From contig NZ_CP020474.1 in the NCBI RefSeq assembly GCF_002080415.1, forward strand, positions 3,423,501 to 3,487,500: DNA of 64,000 bases, written 5' to 3'. Shown piece by piece: positions 12,218 to 21,218 of the stretch. Position 1 is the first letter of the stretch. Each line of letters begins with the position of its first letter. The notes beneath the pieces are model-generated. The model saw only the letters and a list, made by a program, of their open reading frames with translations. It had not been told where the DNA came from and made no database searches. Made by a program: the position numbers and the translations under genes. The DNA comes from Roseovarius mucosus (lineage in GTDB: Bacteria > Pseudomonadota > Alphaproteobacteria > Rhodobacterales > Rhodobacteraceae).

Positions 12218-13171
12218 TCAATCGTTTGATGTGCGATAACGGCGCAGTGCCGAACGGGATGTCCCGTTGCGCGCCTCGCGTGCGTAGCGCCTTGGGGAAT
12301 GACCCGTCTCACGTTTGAACGCTGCCGCGAAGGCACTTTCCGAACTGTAGCCGACGTCTGATGCGATCCTCGCCAAAGCTGCGTCTGACGCCAAGAGCCG
12401 GTCCATGGCCAGCAACATGCGCCACTGGGTCAGGTATCCGAGCGGCGTTCGCCCTGTGATCTGCCGGAAGCGTTCGGCGAATATTGTTCGAGAAAGCCCG
12501 GCCTCGGCGGCCAGACCAGCCACCGTCCAGGATCGCGAAGGCTCGGCATGGATGGCAGCAACCGCACGCGAAATGTTGAGGTCTGAAAGTGCGGCAAGCC
12601 AACCGGTAACGCCGCTATGGTCCTGAGCGAGGAACACACGAAGCGCCTGCACAAGAATGAGGTGGGACAAATGTGCGATGGTCAATGCGCTGCCCGGTTC
12701 CGGCTCTTGCAACTCGCGCGCGATGCGGTTGAGCGCCCACGCCAGCACCTCTCCCCTTTCGCCCCCTTTGACGACCAGAATAGGGGGCAGGGACGGAAGA
12801 AGCATCTCGGCGGCTGGCCCCGAGAGCAGGAAACGGCTTCCGGCCATGAAAAACTCTCCACCGCCGCCATAGCTGGCCGTGCCACCATGTGCGACGGGCG
12901 CATAAATTTCATGGGCATCGGTTCCATGGCTGACGGAACGCGCTGACATAATGAACGGCAATCCATGTGGCAGGATCACGCAATCCCCGGCATCCAGCCA
13001 CACCGGCTTACCACCGTCCACGGTGATCCAGCATCCACCCTTGATGACAGAGTTACACTTCAACCCGACATGGCGCTCGAACTGGATGGACCAATCGTCC
13101 GCCGCGTCAAATCCGGCCGCGACGCAATCGTGAGGCTGAAGCAGAGCGACAATTCCGGACAATGTATCCAT
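12218..13171 (-). CDS. AraC-family regulator with cupin-type N-terminal domain
   Basis: This 317-residue regulator has an N-terminal effector domain resembling the AraC cupin_6 type (FERHVGLKCNSVIKGGCWITVDGG and LDAGDCVILPHGLPFIM). The C-terminus holds two helix-turn-helix motifs (WTVAGLAAEAGLSRTIFAERFRQITG and IASDVGYSSESAFAAAFKRETGHSPRRYAR). The start is placed at an internal ATG because the first 25 residues of the longer reading lie outside the family domain. It is divergent from the NmrA-like reductase gene, which it probably controls. Confidence 0.87.
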   Translation of the reverse strand: MDTLSGIVALLQPHDCVAAGFDAADDWSIQFERHVGLKCNSVIKGGCWITVDGGKPVWLDAGDCVILPHGLPFIMSARSVSHGTDAHEIYAPVAHGGTASYGGGGEFFMAGSRFLLSGPAAEMLLPSLPPILVVKGGERGEVLAWALNRIARELQEPEPGSALTIAHLSHLILVQALRVFLAQDHSGVTGWLAALSDLNISRAVAAIHAEPSRSWTVAGLAAEAGLSRTIFAERFRQITGRTPLGYLTQWRMLLAMDRLLASDAALARIASDVGYSSESAFAAAFKRETGHSPRRYAREARNGTSRSALRRYRTSND

Positions 13172-13270
13172 GACGATCCGGACGATGGCTATAAAAAAGC
13201 GGATTTGCAAGCATAGAAAGTCCGAGCGGTTTGCGTAGATGGTCAAGTGTCAAATGAAAAAGGAAATACC

Positions 13271-14152
13271 ATGATCCTGATCACTACCCCCACTGGTGAT
13301 ATCGGTGCCCGCGTTTTGTCGAACGTTCTGGGTGCAGGGGAAAAGGTCCGTGTTATCTTGCGCGATGCGTCAAAGCTCGACGCGGACACGCGAGGCCGGG
13401 TCGATATCGTCGAAGGCTCTCACGCCGACGGTGGCGCGATTGCACGGGCGCTCGAGGGAGTCTCGGCGGTGTTCTGGCTGCCGCCGGGATCAGTCCGTGC
13501 GAAGACCCCCGAAGACGCCTATGTCGACTTCTCACGCGCGTTTTGCACCGCGCTGCCCGGATCGTCAGTGAGCCATATCGTTGGCGTCTCGGCCCTCGGG
13601 CGCGGATGGCCCAAGCCCGCAGGCCTCGCCGCCGCAAGTATTGCCATGGACGATATGATCGCGGCCACCGGCCTAGCCTATCGCTCGCTTGCCTGTGCCT
13701 CACTCATGGACAATATCGCGCGTCAAATTGGTCTGATCCGCGAGCAGGGCGCATTTTACCAGCCAACGCCCGGCGATCTGAAACTTCCGCATGTCGCGAA
13801 GGCCGATGTCGCCGCGATCGCCTCTCGTTTGCTGATCGGACAAGACTGGGACAGCGCCGCGGAGGTTGCGCTTTGCGGACCAGAAGACCTGAGCTTTGAA
13901 GAGATGGCGAGGGTCCTGTCCGACGTGCTCGGCCGCGAGATCGCATTTCACGAGATGTCAGTGAAGGATTTCGGCGGCATGATGCGCGGCATGGGTGCGT
14001 CAGAGGGCATGGCGCAAGGCTATGTCGAGATGATGACCGCCAAGAACGAGGGGATTGACAACGCGGCGTGCCCCAAGGATCGCTCCGCGACGCCGACGAC
14101 GTTCCGGACCTGGTGCGAGACAGAGCTTCTGCCTTCCATTCAGGCGCAATGA
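13271..14152 (+). CDS. NmrA-like NAD(P)-binding protein (atypical SDR)
   Basis: This protein of about 293 residues has an N-terminal dinucleotide-binding fold: MILITTPTGDIGARVLSNVLGAGEKVRVILRD, a variant of the TGxxG motif. A segment VVGVSALGRG-like (IVGVSALGRGWPK) and a C-terminal NmrA-type region with EMARVLSDVLGREIAF follow. Such proteins are quinone or aldehyde reductases or redox sensors lacking a full catalytic tetrad. The ATG at 13271 follows AAAAAGGAAATACC, better than the GTG at 13247. It is divergent from the AraC-family gene. Confidence 0.82.
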   Translation: MILITTPTGDIGARVLSNVLGAGEKVRVILRDASKLDADTRGRVDIVEGSHADGGAIARALEGVSAVFWLPPGSVRAKTPEDAYVDFSRAFCTALPGSSVSHIVGVSALGRGWPKPAGLAAASIAMDDMIAATGLAYRSLACASLMDNIARQIGLIREQGAFYQPTPGDLKLPHVAKADVAAIASRLLIGQDWDSAAEVALCGPEDLSFEEMARVLSDVLGREIAFHEMSVKDFGGMMRGMGASEGMAQGYVEMMTAKNEGIDNAACPKDRSATPTTFRTWCETELLPSIQAQ

Positions 14153-14261
14153 TGCGCAGCGAGAGGCGTTTTCTTGTATTGCCGCTCTCTGTCAAAAGCG
14201 GCCCTTCCCCGACATTCGAAAGCGGTCGGTCGTGGCATGGACGGTCGCACCCGTCCATGCC

Positions 14262-15578
14262 TTAAACGGTGCCCAGATCAATGCGAAAGACTGTGCCGCC
14301 ACCGGGCGCATCTCGGATCTCCACGCGGCCGCCATGTTGATCCATGACCTCCCGTACGAGGTTAAGGCCGAGGCCACTCCCGGTGGTGCGTGGTCGAAGG
14401 CGGTGAAAGGGCTCGAAGACGCGCTCACGCTCGGTGGGCGGTATTCCCGGGCCGTCATCCTCGACCTCGAAGGCCGTCCCAAGAACGCGGACGACAACAT
14501 TGGTCCCGCCGTGATCGATGGCGTTCTGAACAAGGTTCATCAGCACGCGCTCCAGCGCTGCCGCGTCGCCGATGCAGGGTTCGTTGCCCAGAACATCAAG
14601 CGAGATGGAACCTCCGTTGGCGATGACGAGAGGTGCCATATCTCCGACAAGGCGTCGGCCAACCTCCGCAGGGTCGATTGCCTCGTCTTGGCGGTTGTTC
14701 TCAAGGCGGTGCAGGTCGAGAAGTTGTTCGGTCATGGTCGCGAGCCGTTGCACGTCCAGCGCCAAGGCCCGGACGGCCGTGCTGTCGGCCGCATCGACCT
14801 TGCTCGCCAGAATGGCGATGGGCGTGCGCAGTTCGTGCGAGGCCGACGCGATGAACCGCTGCTGGCGTTCGTATCCGTCGTCAAGGCGGCGCAGGGCGTC
14901 GTTCACCGCCCGCACAAGCGGCGCGATCTCTTGCGGGACATAGGCTTCGCTCAGACGGCGCCCTCGGCTGTCCGCGTTGATCCCCTCTGCCTCCCGCGCG
15001 ATACGCGACACGCCTGCGAGCGATCGTCTGACAATCCAGGGTGTCACGACCAGCGAGGTCAGCGTCAGCAAGATGAAGATCGGCAGGATGATCGTGTTGG
15101 TCGCAAACACCACCATAAAACCCAGTTCCGACAGCGGACCATGTCCAAGGATGGTCAGGGTGCCTATGTCCGTATTCTCCCTCCGGATCACCGCTGCCAG
15201 ATCGTGGGGCGCGACACGGTCACGCATCTGCGCATAAGACAGGTCGCTCAGGCGGCCCAGCAGAGACGCGTAATGTTCGGGCACCCTACCGAAGACCACG
15301 CTCGCCCCCCCGTCGTCCTCGGCCACGAACCAAAGGTCTGGCGCCTTGCCCCGCAGGTCGGCCAGATCCGGCGTCATCACGACGGTCAGGCCGCCTGCGG
15401 CATCGCGCTCCACCGCTTGCGCGATGATCGGGATGATCTGTTCATCGGTGTAGGGCCCGCCGCTGTCGACGCGGAGCGCGATTGCGATGAGGATGGCGAA
15501 GGAGACAAGAAGCGTGAGGAAGTGGAAGACCAGCGGATAGACGATCAGTGGTCGTTTGAGCGACGGCGACCGCGTCAT
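14262..15578 (-). CDS. Two-component sensor histidine kinase
   Basis: This 438-residue inner-membrane kinase has a first transmembrane segment (about residues 12-35), a periplasmic sensor loop of about 120 residues and a second transmembrane segment. A HAMP-like linker with RRSLAGVSRIAREAEGI is followed by the HisKA domain with the phospho-acceptor in ASASHELRTPIAI, then HATPase_c with N (NLVQNAIDHGG), G1 (EDDGPGIPP) and G2 (GSGLGLNLV) boxes. Its start overlaps the response regulator stop by 4 nt, so the pair is co-transcribed. The stimulus is unknown. Confidence 0.93.
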   Translation of the reverse strand: MTRSPSLKRPLIVYPLVFHFLTLLVSFAILIAIALRVDSGGPYTDEQIIPIIAQAVERDAAGGLTVVMTPDLADLRGKAPDLWFVAEDDGGASVVFGRVPEHYASLLGRLSDLSYAQMRDRVAPHDLAAVIRRENTDIGTLTILGHGPLSELGFMVVFATNTIILPIFILLTLTSLVVTPWIVRRSLAGVSRIAREAEGINADSRGRRLSEAYVPQEIAPLVRAVNDALRRLDDGYERQQRFIASASHELRTPIAILASKVDAADSTAVRALALDVQRLATMTEQLLDLHRLENNRQDEAIDPAEVGRRLVGDMAPLVIANGGSISLDVLGNEPCIGDAAALERVLMNLVQNAIDHGGTNVVVRVLGTAFEVEDDGPGIPPTERERVFEPFHRLRPRTTGSGLGLNLVREVMDQHGGRVEIRDAPGGGTVFRIDLGTV

Positions 15579-16249
15579 GGGGCTTCGCGCAACAGGTAGC
15601 CGACCCCGCGAATGGCGTGGATCTCGATCCTCGCGCCAGCCGCGGTCAATCTCCGGCGCAGACGGGAGATATGAGAGTCGAGCGTGTTGGACTGGATTTC
15701 GTCGTCGAAGCCGAAAACCGCGTTCTCCAGTGCCTCCCGCTGCACGGTGCGCCCGCGACGCTTGATCAGCGCCGCAAGGACCCGCAATTCGCGCCGCGGC
15801 AGGTCGATCCTAGCGCCGTCCACCTCCACTTCCTCGTAGGCGAGGTCAAAAACGAGCGATCCGGCACGGATTGTCGCGCGGGCCAGTTTCGCAGGACGGC
15901 GAAAGACCGCCCGGATGCGGGCGAGCATCTCGTCGATGGAAAAGGGTTTGGTGAGGTAATCGTCCGCGCCGCCGTCAAGGCCCGCGACACGGTCATTCAC
16001 GCCGTTGCGTGCGCTGAGCACGATGACGTGGATCCCAGGGTTGTCAGCCCGCAAAGAGGGCAGCAACGACAGGCCTTCGCCATCGGGCAAAGACCTGTCG
16101 AGCAGGACCAGATCGAACGTTCCAAGCTTGCTGGCTTCCCGTGCGGATTCCACTCCGTTCGCGTGATCCACGATGAACCGCTCACGTTCGAGGACCTTTC
16201 GCAACGATTCAGCAAGCCGAGGCTCGTCTTCGACCAAAAGGATCCTCAT
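15575..16249 (-). CDS. OmpR-family response regulator
   Basis: This 224-residue regulator has a receiver domain with acidic residues in LLVEDEP, the phospho-acceptor Asp51 in LVLLDRSLPDG and Lys in LTKPFSIDE. It is followed by an OmpR-type winged-helix domain (VQREALENAVFGFDDEIQSNTLDSHISRLRRRL and IRGVGYLL). It is the first gene of the pair and is joined to the kinase by an ATGA overlap. It probably activates or represses genes in response to the paired kinase. Confidence 0.94.
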   Translation of the reverse strand: MRILLVEDEPRLAESLRKVLERERFIVDHANGVESAREASKLGTFDLVLLDRSLPDGEGLSLLPSLRADNPGIHVIVLSARNGVNDRVAGLDGGADDYLTKPFSIDEMLARIRAVFRRPAKLARATIRAGSLVFDLAYEEVEVDGARIDLPRRELRVLAALIKRRGRTVQREALENAVFGFDDEIQSNTLDSHISRLRRRLTAAGARIEIHAIRGVGYLLREAP

Positions 16250-16465
16250 GTCGCCACCTCAAAATGCTTGGGTTTCTTCTTGGCTGGGGCCCTCTTGCCC
16301 GGCCTTTTCGGATGCGACTTAGGTCAGCCCGGGTCCGAACGGCAAGCAACAACTGTAAAAGCTCGAAAACATGCGGATTTCCTCCGATGGGCGGTTCCGG
16401 ATCGGCTCATGAGGGCTGCTCGTGCCGGACGTGCGTGGGATCTTTCGTCAGAAGTTGTGCATGGG
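16250..16465. other. Intergenic region upstream of the two-component operon
   Basis: These 216 bp lie between the response regulator start and the 3' end of the small membrane protein gene, and would carry the two-component promoter. No gene, strong hairpin or obvious operator was recognised. Confidence 0.4.
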
Positions 16466-16873
16466 TCAGTCTCTTATGGCTCGTGCGGAACGACGCCGCT
16501 CGACCTTGAACAGGACGATAAGTGAGGCCGTCAGCAAGAGCGCCGCGTTGAAAGGGTGAAGCGCAAGAGCCCCAGAGCCGAACGATGCCAGCGCGAGTTG
16601 GAGCGCGTAGAGGAGGCCGATCACACCGGCCCACCATCCGAACCCTCTCAGACGCCGCACGATGAGGGAGCACCAGAGGAGCGTAAAGACCGGGATCGCA
16701 ATGACGCCGCCAAATGCGCCGTGCAGGTCCCAAGGCAGCCCGGCAAAGAGCGCCTGCCCGGCCAGAAGGAACTGAACGGCGAGAAGTGCGGGCAGGCTGA
16801 ATGCTGCGGCAATGAACGGAGCAGGCGTGCCGAGACGAAGCTCGGCGAGGGTGTCGTGGGTCGTTTTTGTCAT
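16466..16873 (-). CDS. Four-helix hypothetical membrane protein
   Basis: This 135-residue protein has four hydrophobic segments (about residues 17-42, 50-67, 77-97 and 104-122) and a basic tail ending RRRSARAIRD. No catalytic motif is seen. Its start lies 3 nt after the stop of the flavodoxin-like reductase gene, so the two form an operon. It might be a DoxX-like or quinone-linked membrane partner, but that is only a guess from size and context. Confidence 0.65.
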   Translation of the reverse strand: MTKTTHDTLAELRLGTPAPFIAAAFSLPALLAVQFLLAGQALFAGLPWDLHGAFGGVIAIPVFTLLWCSLIVRRLRGFGWWAGVIGLLYALQLALASFGSGALALHPFNAALLLTASLIVLFKVERRRSARAIRD

Positions 16874-16876
16874 GGT

Positions 16877-17455
16877 TCAGGCCGCCCTCTGATCGAGGAT
16901 GGTCGGTGTCGCGATAAAGTCCTTCAGGGCGCAGACATAGCTTTCCTGGGCGGCTGCCAGTTCCGCAGACTTCAGCTTGTCGGCCCGGAACACCAGATGC
17001 GGAGAATGCCACGGCAGGCCGCAGCGCAGCGCTGTCGCCTTGAGCGGCGCCATGAGTTCATCCATCGTGAAGTGGTTCGCACCGTCGCGACCGTAGGCCG
17101 CAGGCGCATTGCCCGCCGTTGCGGCGATCATCAGCGGCGTGCCGGCCAGCCTGTCACCCTCTGTCGCGGCATGGATGTAGTACATACGCGTCAGCACGGC
17201 ATCCTGCCAGGCCTTCAGAAGAGGGGGCGTCGAATACCACTGGATCGGAAACTGTAGAACGATCCGGTCGGCTTCCAGAAGCGCGCGCGCTTCGGCTTCG
17301 CCGTCGGCATGCATGTCGATAACGCCGCTCGGATAACGCGCCGACATGTCCACCACTTGCGCACCTGAGACATTGCGGGCGGCGGCTTGCAGGGCTGCAT
17401 TGGCCTTCGATCTCCCGAGGTCGGGGTGAAAAAGCAGGATGAGAGTCTGGGTCAT
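16877..17455 (-). CDS. Flavodoxin-like NAD(P)H oxidoreductase (NQO/KefF/YwrO family)
   Basis: This 192-residue quinone-reductase-like flavoprotein has a phosphate-binding start (LILLFHPDLGRSKANAALQ). The segment DRIVLQFPIQWYSTPPLLKAWQDAVLTRMY is the FMN/FAD-contact signature of the family, and TAGNAPAAYGRDG follows. It probably reduces quinones or similar electrophiles by two electrons. The start has GGAGGCTCCC directly upstream. A longer reading to 18028 overlaps the divergent LysR gene and is rejected. The AT-rich 91-bp region shared with the LysR gene is the probable control region. Confidence 0.87.
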   Translation of the reverse strand: MTQTLILLFHPDLGRSKANAALQAAARNVSGAQVVDMSARYPSGVIDMHADGEAEARALLEADRIVLQFPIQWYSTPPLLKAWQDAVLTRMYYIHAATEGDRLAGTPLMIAATAGNAPAAYGRDGANHFTMDELMAPLKATALRCGLPWHSPHLVFRADKLKSAELAAAQESYVCALKDFIATPTILDQRAA

Positions 17456-17546
17456 GGGAGCCTCCTTCGGCTTGGGAATGATCCGAAGATGGTTCAGCGT
17501 AAAAAATTCTTCCAATGGATATAAAAGATAACTTATTATTTGTTTT

Positions 17547-18452
17547 ATGAATTTACGTGGCATCGACCTGAACCTTCTTGTCGTCCTTGATGCGCTGCTT
17601 GACGAGGCGCATGTCAGCCGTGCCGCGCATCGCCTGAACATGTCGCAACCTGCCGTCTCGAGCGCCCTGCAAAGATGCCGGGACCTGTTCGGTGATCCCT
17701 TGCTCGAGCGTGGGCGCGGCGGCATGACCCGCACGGTCTTGGCACAGACACTGCGCGCGCCGTTGCGGTCCATCCTGTCGGAGGTGGATGCTCTGATCGA
17801 TCGCGGAGAGGTGCCATTGGACCGGATCGAACGCGTGGTCCGCATCACTGCAGCCGACGATCCTGCCACCCTGCTGGCGTGCCCCTTGATCGAGGATATC
17901 TCAAGGACTGCGCCGGGCGTCACCATCGTGTTCAAGCCTTGGCAGGGCCAAGAGGCCGTGACGCGCGAAATTCTGGACGGGGCGACCGACATCGCCATCG
18001 CTGTCCTGGATCGCGAGATCGAGAACATCGAGATTCGAAAGTTGATCGACGTCGACTACGTGGTTGCCATGCGACGCGATCATCCTGCCGCTGCCGGGTT
18101 CACCATAGATGCCTGGCTGGCCTGGCCGCATGTCGTCGTATCTGGTCAGGGCGATCTCCGGACTCCGCTTGACGCGCAATTGGCGGCCTCCGGGCGGCGA
18201 CGCCGCGTCGGTCTTACCGTTCCCTCCTTCCAGCTTGTGCCGAGGGTGCTGGCACAGACCAATCTGATCGCCATGCTTCCCCGGCAGAGCGTGGCAACGA
18301 AGGTCGAATTCGATCTCGTGTTTCACCAACCGCCGGTTTCGGTCGATGGTTTTCCTTTGCACATTGCCTGGCACGCCCGGCAGAACCGCGACACTGCCGT
18401 CCAACATGTTGTAGAGGTCATTCGCGCCGTGTTTCGAGAAACAGGCGTATGA
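17547..18452 (+). CDS. LysR-family regulator of the adjacent reductase operon
   Basis: This 301-residue regulator has the HTH LNLLVVLDALLDEAHVSRAAHRLNMSQPAVSSALQRCRDLFGDPLLERG, typical of NodD/LinR-like LysR proteins that begin 'M-x-L-x-G-I-D-L-N-L-L'. The effector domain ends WHARQNRD. It is divergent from the flavodoxin-like reductase gene across an AT-rich 91-bp spacer, the standard layout for autoregulation and target control. Confidence 0.9.
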   Translation: MNLRGIDLNLLVVLDALLDEAHVSRAAHRLNMSQPAVSSALQRCRDLFGDPLLERGRGGMTRTVLAQTLRAPLRSILSEVDALIDRGEVPLDRIERVVRITAADDPATLLACPLIEDISRTAPGVTIVFKPWQGQEAVTREILDGATDIAIAVLDREIENIEIRKLIDVDYVVAMRRDHPAAAGFTIDAWLAWPHVVVSGQGDLRTPLDAQLAASGRRRRVGLTVPSFQLVPRVLAQTNLIAMLPRQSVATKVEFDLVFHQPPVSVDGFPLHIAWHARQNRDTAVQHVVEVIRAVFRETGV

Positions 18453-18537
18453 TTTTCAGCCACGCGCCCGCCATGGCGCGCCAACCGTTCATGGGTCGAG
18501 GTCATCTCCGGACGCGAGCGGACGAGTGCCGGAGCGG

Positions 18538-19458
18538 TTAACCGTTGAATCGCTCGGGAAGACGCTGTTCCTTGAACGCTGCATCAATCCAGTCGATGAA
18601 GGCGCGTGTCTTGGCCGGAAGAAAGCTCCGCGAGGCGTAGTACACCGAAATCCCGCCGTCGTCCGCGTACCAGTCCGGGAGAAGGCGGATCAGGCGACCG
18701 TCCTCGAGGTCCGACAAGACCTCGGCCACTGCGAGGAGGGCGATGCCAAGCCCTAGTTTTGCTGCCTCGCGGATCGCGCTTGGTTCGTTCACGACGACAG
18801 TTTCGTTAAGCGCTGCCTCCATCTCTTGTCCGGCTCTGTTGCGCATGATCAAGTGCCGGATACGACCAGTTCGCAGGACACGCATCGCAATTCCGTCGAA
18901 TTCGGCAAGCCCGGCCGGATCGGTCGGACCGCTTCGGCCCGCCATATAGGCTGGCGAGGCGACAGCGACGACGTGGAGCGGCGCGAGCCTGCGGGCGACC
19001 GTCCCCGGCGCGCGTTCAATCGCGCCGCCGATGGCGGCGTCGTACCCTTCCGTGACCAGATCGACGACGCGGTTCTCGAAATGCCATTCGGCCCGGATCA
19101 GAGGATATTGCGCAAGAAAGCCGGGCAGGAGCGGCAACACATGCGCCAGCCCGAACGAGGGTGGCATGCTGAGCTTGAGCGTACCAGCGGGCGTCGGTCC
19201 CTGCGCGGTGACCGCTGAAATGGCGCCTTGAAGCCTGTCGAGCGGTTCTCCCACCGAGGCGAGAAAGCTTTCGCCCGCCTCGGTGAGCCTCAGTCCGCGC
19301 GTCGAACGGTGGAACAGCCGGACGCCCAGATTACGCTCCAGCATGGCGACGCTGCGGCTGACCGCGGCTGGCGTCAGGGCAAGTATGCGGGCAGCCCCGG
19401 AAAAGCTGCCGCACTCTGCGCTTCGTACAAACGCTTCAAGATTCGAAAGAGTTTCCAT
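18538..19458 (-). CDS. LysR-family regulator
   Basis: This LysR protein of about 306 residues starts METLSNLEAFVRSAECGSFSGAARILALTPAAVSRSVAMLERNLGVRLFHRSTRGLRLTEAG, a standard LysR HTH. A start 12 codons upstream (19494) is possible; neither start has a well-spaced ribosome-binding site. It lies divergent from the chloroperoxidase-RidA-hydrolase cluster and is its likely regulator. The effector is unknown. Confidence 0.88.
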   Translation of the reverse strand: METLSNLEAFVRSAECGSFSGAARILALTPAAVSRSVAMLERNLGVRLFHRSTRGLRLTEAGESFLASVGEPLDRLQGAISAVTAQGPTPAGTLKLSMPPSFGLAHVLPLLPGFLAQYPLIRAEWHFENRVVDLVTEGYDAAIGGAIERAPGTVARRLAPLHVVAVASPAYMAGRSGPTDPAGLAEFDGIAMRVLRTGRIRHLIMRNRAGQEMEAALNETVVVNEPSAIREAAKLGLGIALLAVAEVLSDLEDGRLIRLLPDWYADDGGISVYYASRSFLPAKTRAFIDWIDAAFKEQRLPERFNG

Positions 19459-19663
19459 ACTCCCAGTTTCAACGATTCGTTGAAAGAAATGCAAGCCGAT
19501 CGCGACTAACGCAGACGGCCCACAACGAAGATATTCCCGTCACTCGCCACGCAATGAGCCGCGAAAACGGAAATCACCCAAACCGAGGTCGCCTGACCAA
19601 AGCCAATTCGCGACATCCCGCACTTGGTCCGGTCGCCCTTCGGGTAACGAAAGGAGCTCAACC

Positions 19664-20650
19664 ATGCCTTCCACTCGTCAACCGCGCCTGACGCTCAATC
19701 GTCGTGACGCCCTGTTCGCGGGCTCCGCACTCACCGCGAGCGCCGGCCTTCAACTGGGCGCCGCTCATGCCGCCGAACCCACACCTCTCGACCTGCCATC
19801 AGGAGACCTTTCCATGGGCTACATTACCACCGACGATCACGTGCAGATTTTCTACAAGGATTGGGGCCCGCGCGACGCCCAGCCGATCGTCTTTCATCAC
19901 GGTTGGCCGCTCAGCTCCGACGACTGGGACGCGCAGATGCTGTTCTTTCTCTCTAAGGGCTACCGGGTGGTGGCACATGACCGGCGCGGACATGGCCGTT
20001 CGGAGCAGGTCGACAGCGGCCACGACATCGACCACTACGCCGCAGACGCCTTTGCCGTGGCCGAGGCGCTGGACCTGCGCAACGCAGTGCACATCGGCCA
20101 TTCCACCGGCGGCGGCGAGGTCGCGCGCTACGTGGCGCGACACGGTGGACCGGCTGGCCGAGTGGCCAAGGCCGTTCTCGTTGCCGCCATCCCGCCGCTG
20201 ATGCTGCAGACCGAGACCAATCCTGAGGGCACGCCGATGGAGGTTTTCGACGGTTTCCGCGCGGCCCTCGCCGGAAATCGCGCGCAATTCTTCCGCGACG
20301 TGCCCGCCGGTCCGTTTTACGGGTTCAACCGCGAGGGTGCGACGGTCCACGAGGGCGTCATTCAGAACTGGTGGCGGCAGGGCATGATGGGCAGCGCCAA
20401 GGCGCATTACGACGGCATCAAGGCCTTCTCGGAGACCGATCAGACAGAGGACCTGAAGGCGATGACCGTGCCGACGCTCGTCCTGCATGGCGAGGATGAT
20501 CAGGTGGTTCCGATTGCGGCCTCGGCTGAAAAGGCGGTCAAACTGCTGCCCAATGGCACGCTCAAGACCTATCCGGGGTTCTCGCACGGCATGCTGACGG
20601 TCAACGCCGACGTGCTGAACGCCGACCTGCTGGCTTTCATCACGGGCTAG
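19664..20650 (+). CDS. Chloroperoxidase-like alpha/beta hydrolase with Tat-type leader
   Basis: This 328-residue protein is a cofactor-free haloperoxidase/esterase-type hydrolase. The twin-arginine-like leader (TLNRRDALFAGSALTASAGLQLGAAHAAE) precedes the family's usual N-terminus MGYITTDDHVQIFYKDWG at Met51. The triad is visible: Ser147 in GHSTGGGE, Asp in HGEDDQVVP and His in GFSHGM. AGGAGA at 19801-19806 lies 7 nt before the internal ATG (19814). A shorter cytosolic form could therefore be translated from the same gene. RidA and another hydrolase follow. Confidence 0.88.
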   Translation: MPSTRQPRLTLNRRDALFAGSALTASAGLQLGAAHAAEPTPLDLPSGDLSMGYITTDDHVQIFYKDWGPRDAQPIVFHHGWPLSSDDWDAQMLFFLSKGYRVVAHDRRGHGRSEQVDSGHDIDHYAADAFAVAEALDLRNAVHIGHSTGGGEVARYVARHGGPAGRVAKAVLVAAIPPLMLQTETNPEGTPMEVFDGFRAALAGNRAQFFRDVPAGPFYGFNREGATVHEGVIQNWWRQGMMGSAKAHYDGIKAFSETDQTEDLKAMTVPTLVLHGEDDQVVPIAASAEKAVKLLPNGTLKTYPGFSHGMLTVNADVLNADLLAFITG

Positions 20651-20659
20651 GCGACTGGC

Positions 20660-20681
20660 GGCGCGGCGTCGACGCCGCGCC
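20660..20681 (+). terminator. 22-bp perfect palindrome downstream of the chloroperoxidase-like gene
   Basis: A perfect GC-rich dyad spans 20660-20681, centred on GTCGAC, and is followed within 10 nt by a run of five T. It would form a strong hairpin shortly after the stop codon. It could act as a terminator or attenuator, reducing transcription into the RidA gene. Confidence 0.55.
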
Positions 20682-20734
20682 TTCACCCCCTTTTTGCAAC
20701 CGGCAAACATCTTCGCCCTCAAAGGAAATGATCC

Positions 20735-21133
20735 ATGTCCAACCGAAACGCCATCTTCCCCGAAAACCGACACGCGCTTTACGAGGCACACGGCTATTCC
20801 GCTGCCGTTCGCTCCGGCGATCACTTGTTCGTCTCCGGGCAGGTCGGCAGCCTTCCTGACGGCTCGCCCGAGCCCAACTTCGCGAAGCAGGTTAACCTTG
20901 CGTTCCGAAACCTCGACGCCGTGCTGACGGCGGCGGGGGCAAGCTTCGACGACATCATCGACGTGACCACATTCCACACCGACCCTGACACGCAGTTCGA
21001 TGCGATCATGCCGGTGAAGAACCGCTACTTCCCGGCGGCTCCCCACCCGACCTGGACGGCGGTCGGGGTGAATTGGCTCGCCGGTTTCGATTTCGAGATC
21101 AAGGTCATCGCTCGCATTCCCGGCCAAGCCTGA
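20735..21133 (+). CDS. RidA/YjgF/Rid family protein
   Basis: This 132-residue single-domain protein belongs to the Rid superfamily. Its segments SGQVGSLPDGSPEPNFAKQVNLAFRNLDAVLTAAGASFDDIIDVTTFHTD and HPTWTAVGVNWLAGFDFEIKVIA fit the trimeric fold. Archetypal RidA hydrolyses reactive 2-aminoacrylate and requires a conserved Arg near the C-terminus (usually in R-x-x-V/E-V). That Arg is not obvious here (PTWTAVGV), so this is probably a different Rid subgroup. AAAGGAAATGATCC precedes the start. It lies between two hydrolase genes. Confidence 0.87.
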   Translation: MSNRNAIFPENRHALYEAHGYSAAVRSGDHLFVSGQVGSLPDGSPEPNFAKQVNLAFRNLDAVLTAAGASFDDIIDVTTFHTDPDTQFDAIMPVKNRYFPAAPHPTWTAVGVNWLAGFDFEIKVIARIPGQA

Positions 21134-21218
21134 CGCCGGCTGATCGGCCATGAAGTGCCCGAGACGAGGCACTTACCCTAGGGACAAACCCGGTCAAAAC
21201 CAAGAAAGGAAACCCAAT

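Noticed and set aside
14055..15599. A 514-codon plus-strand reading frame opposite the histidine kinase
   Set aside because: It is the complement of a clear kinase gene with all conserved boxes. Long antisense frames are common in GC-rich DNA; this one shows no domain.
16877..18028. A 5' extension of the flavodoxin-like reductase to 383 residues
   Set aside because: The extension overlaps the divergent LysR gene and ignores the strong ribosome-binding site GGAGGCTCCC before the ATG at 17455.
19799..21172. A 457-codon minus-strand frame across the chloroperoxidase-like and RidA genes
   Set aside because: It spans two well-supported genes and the hairpin between them. No motif or ribosome-binding site supports it.
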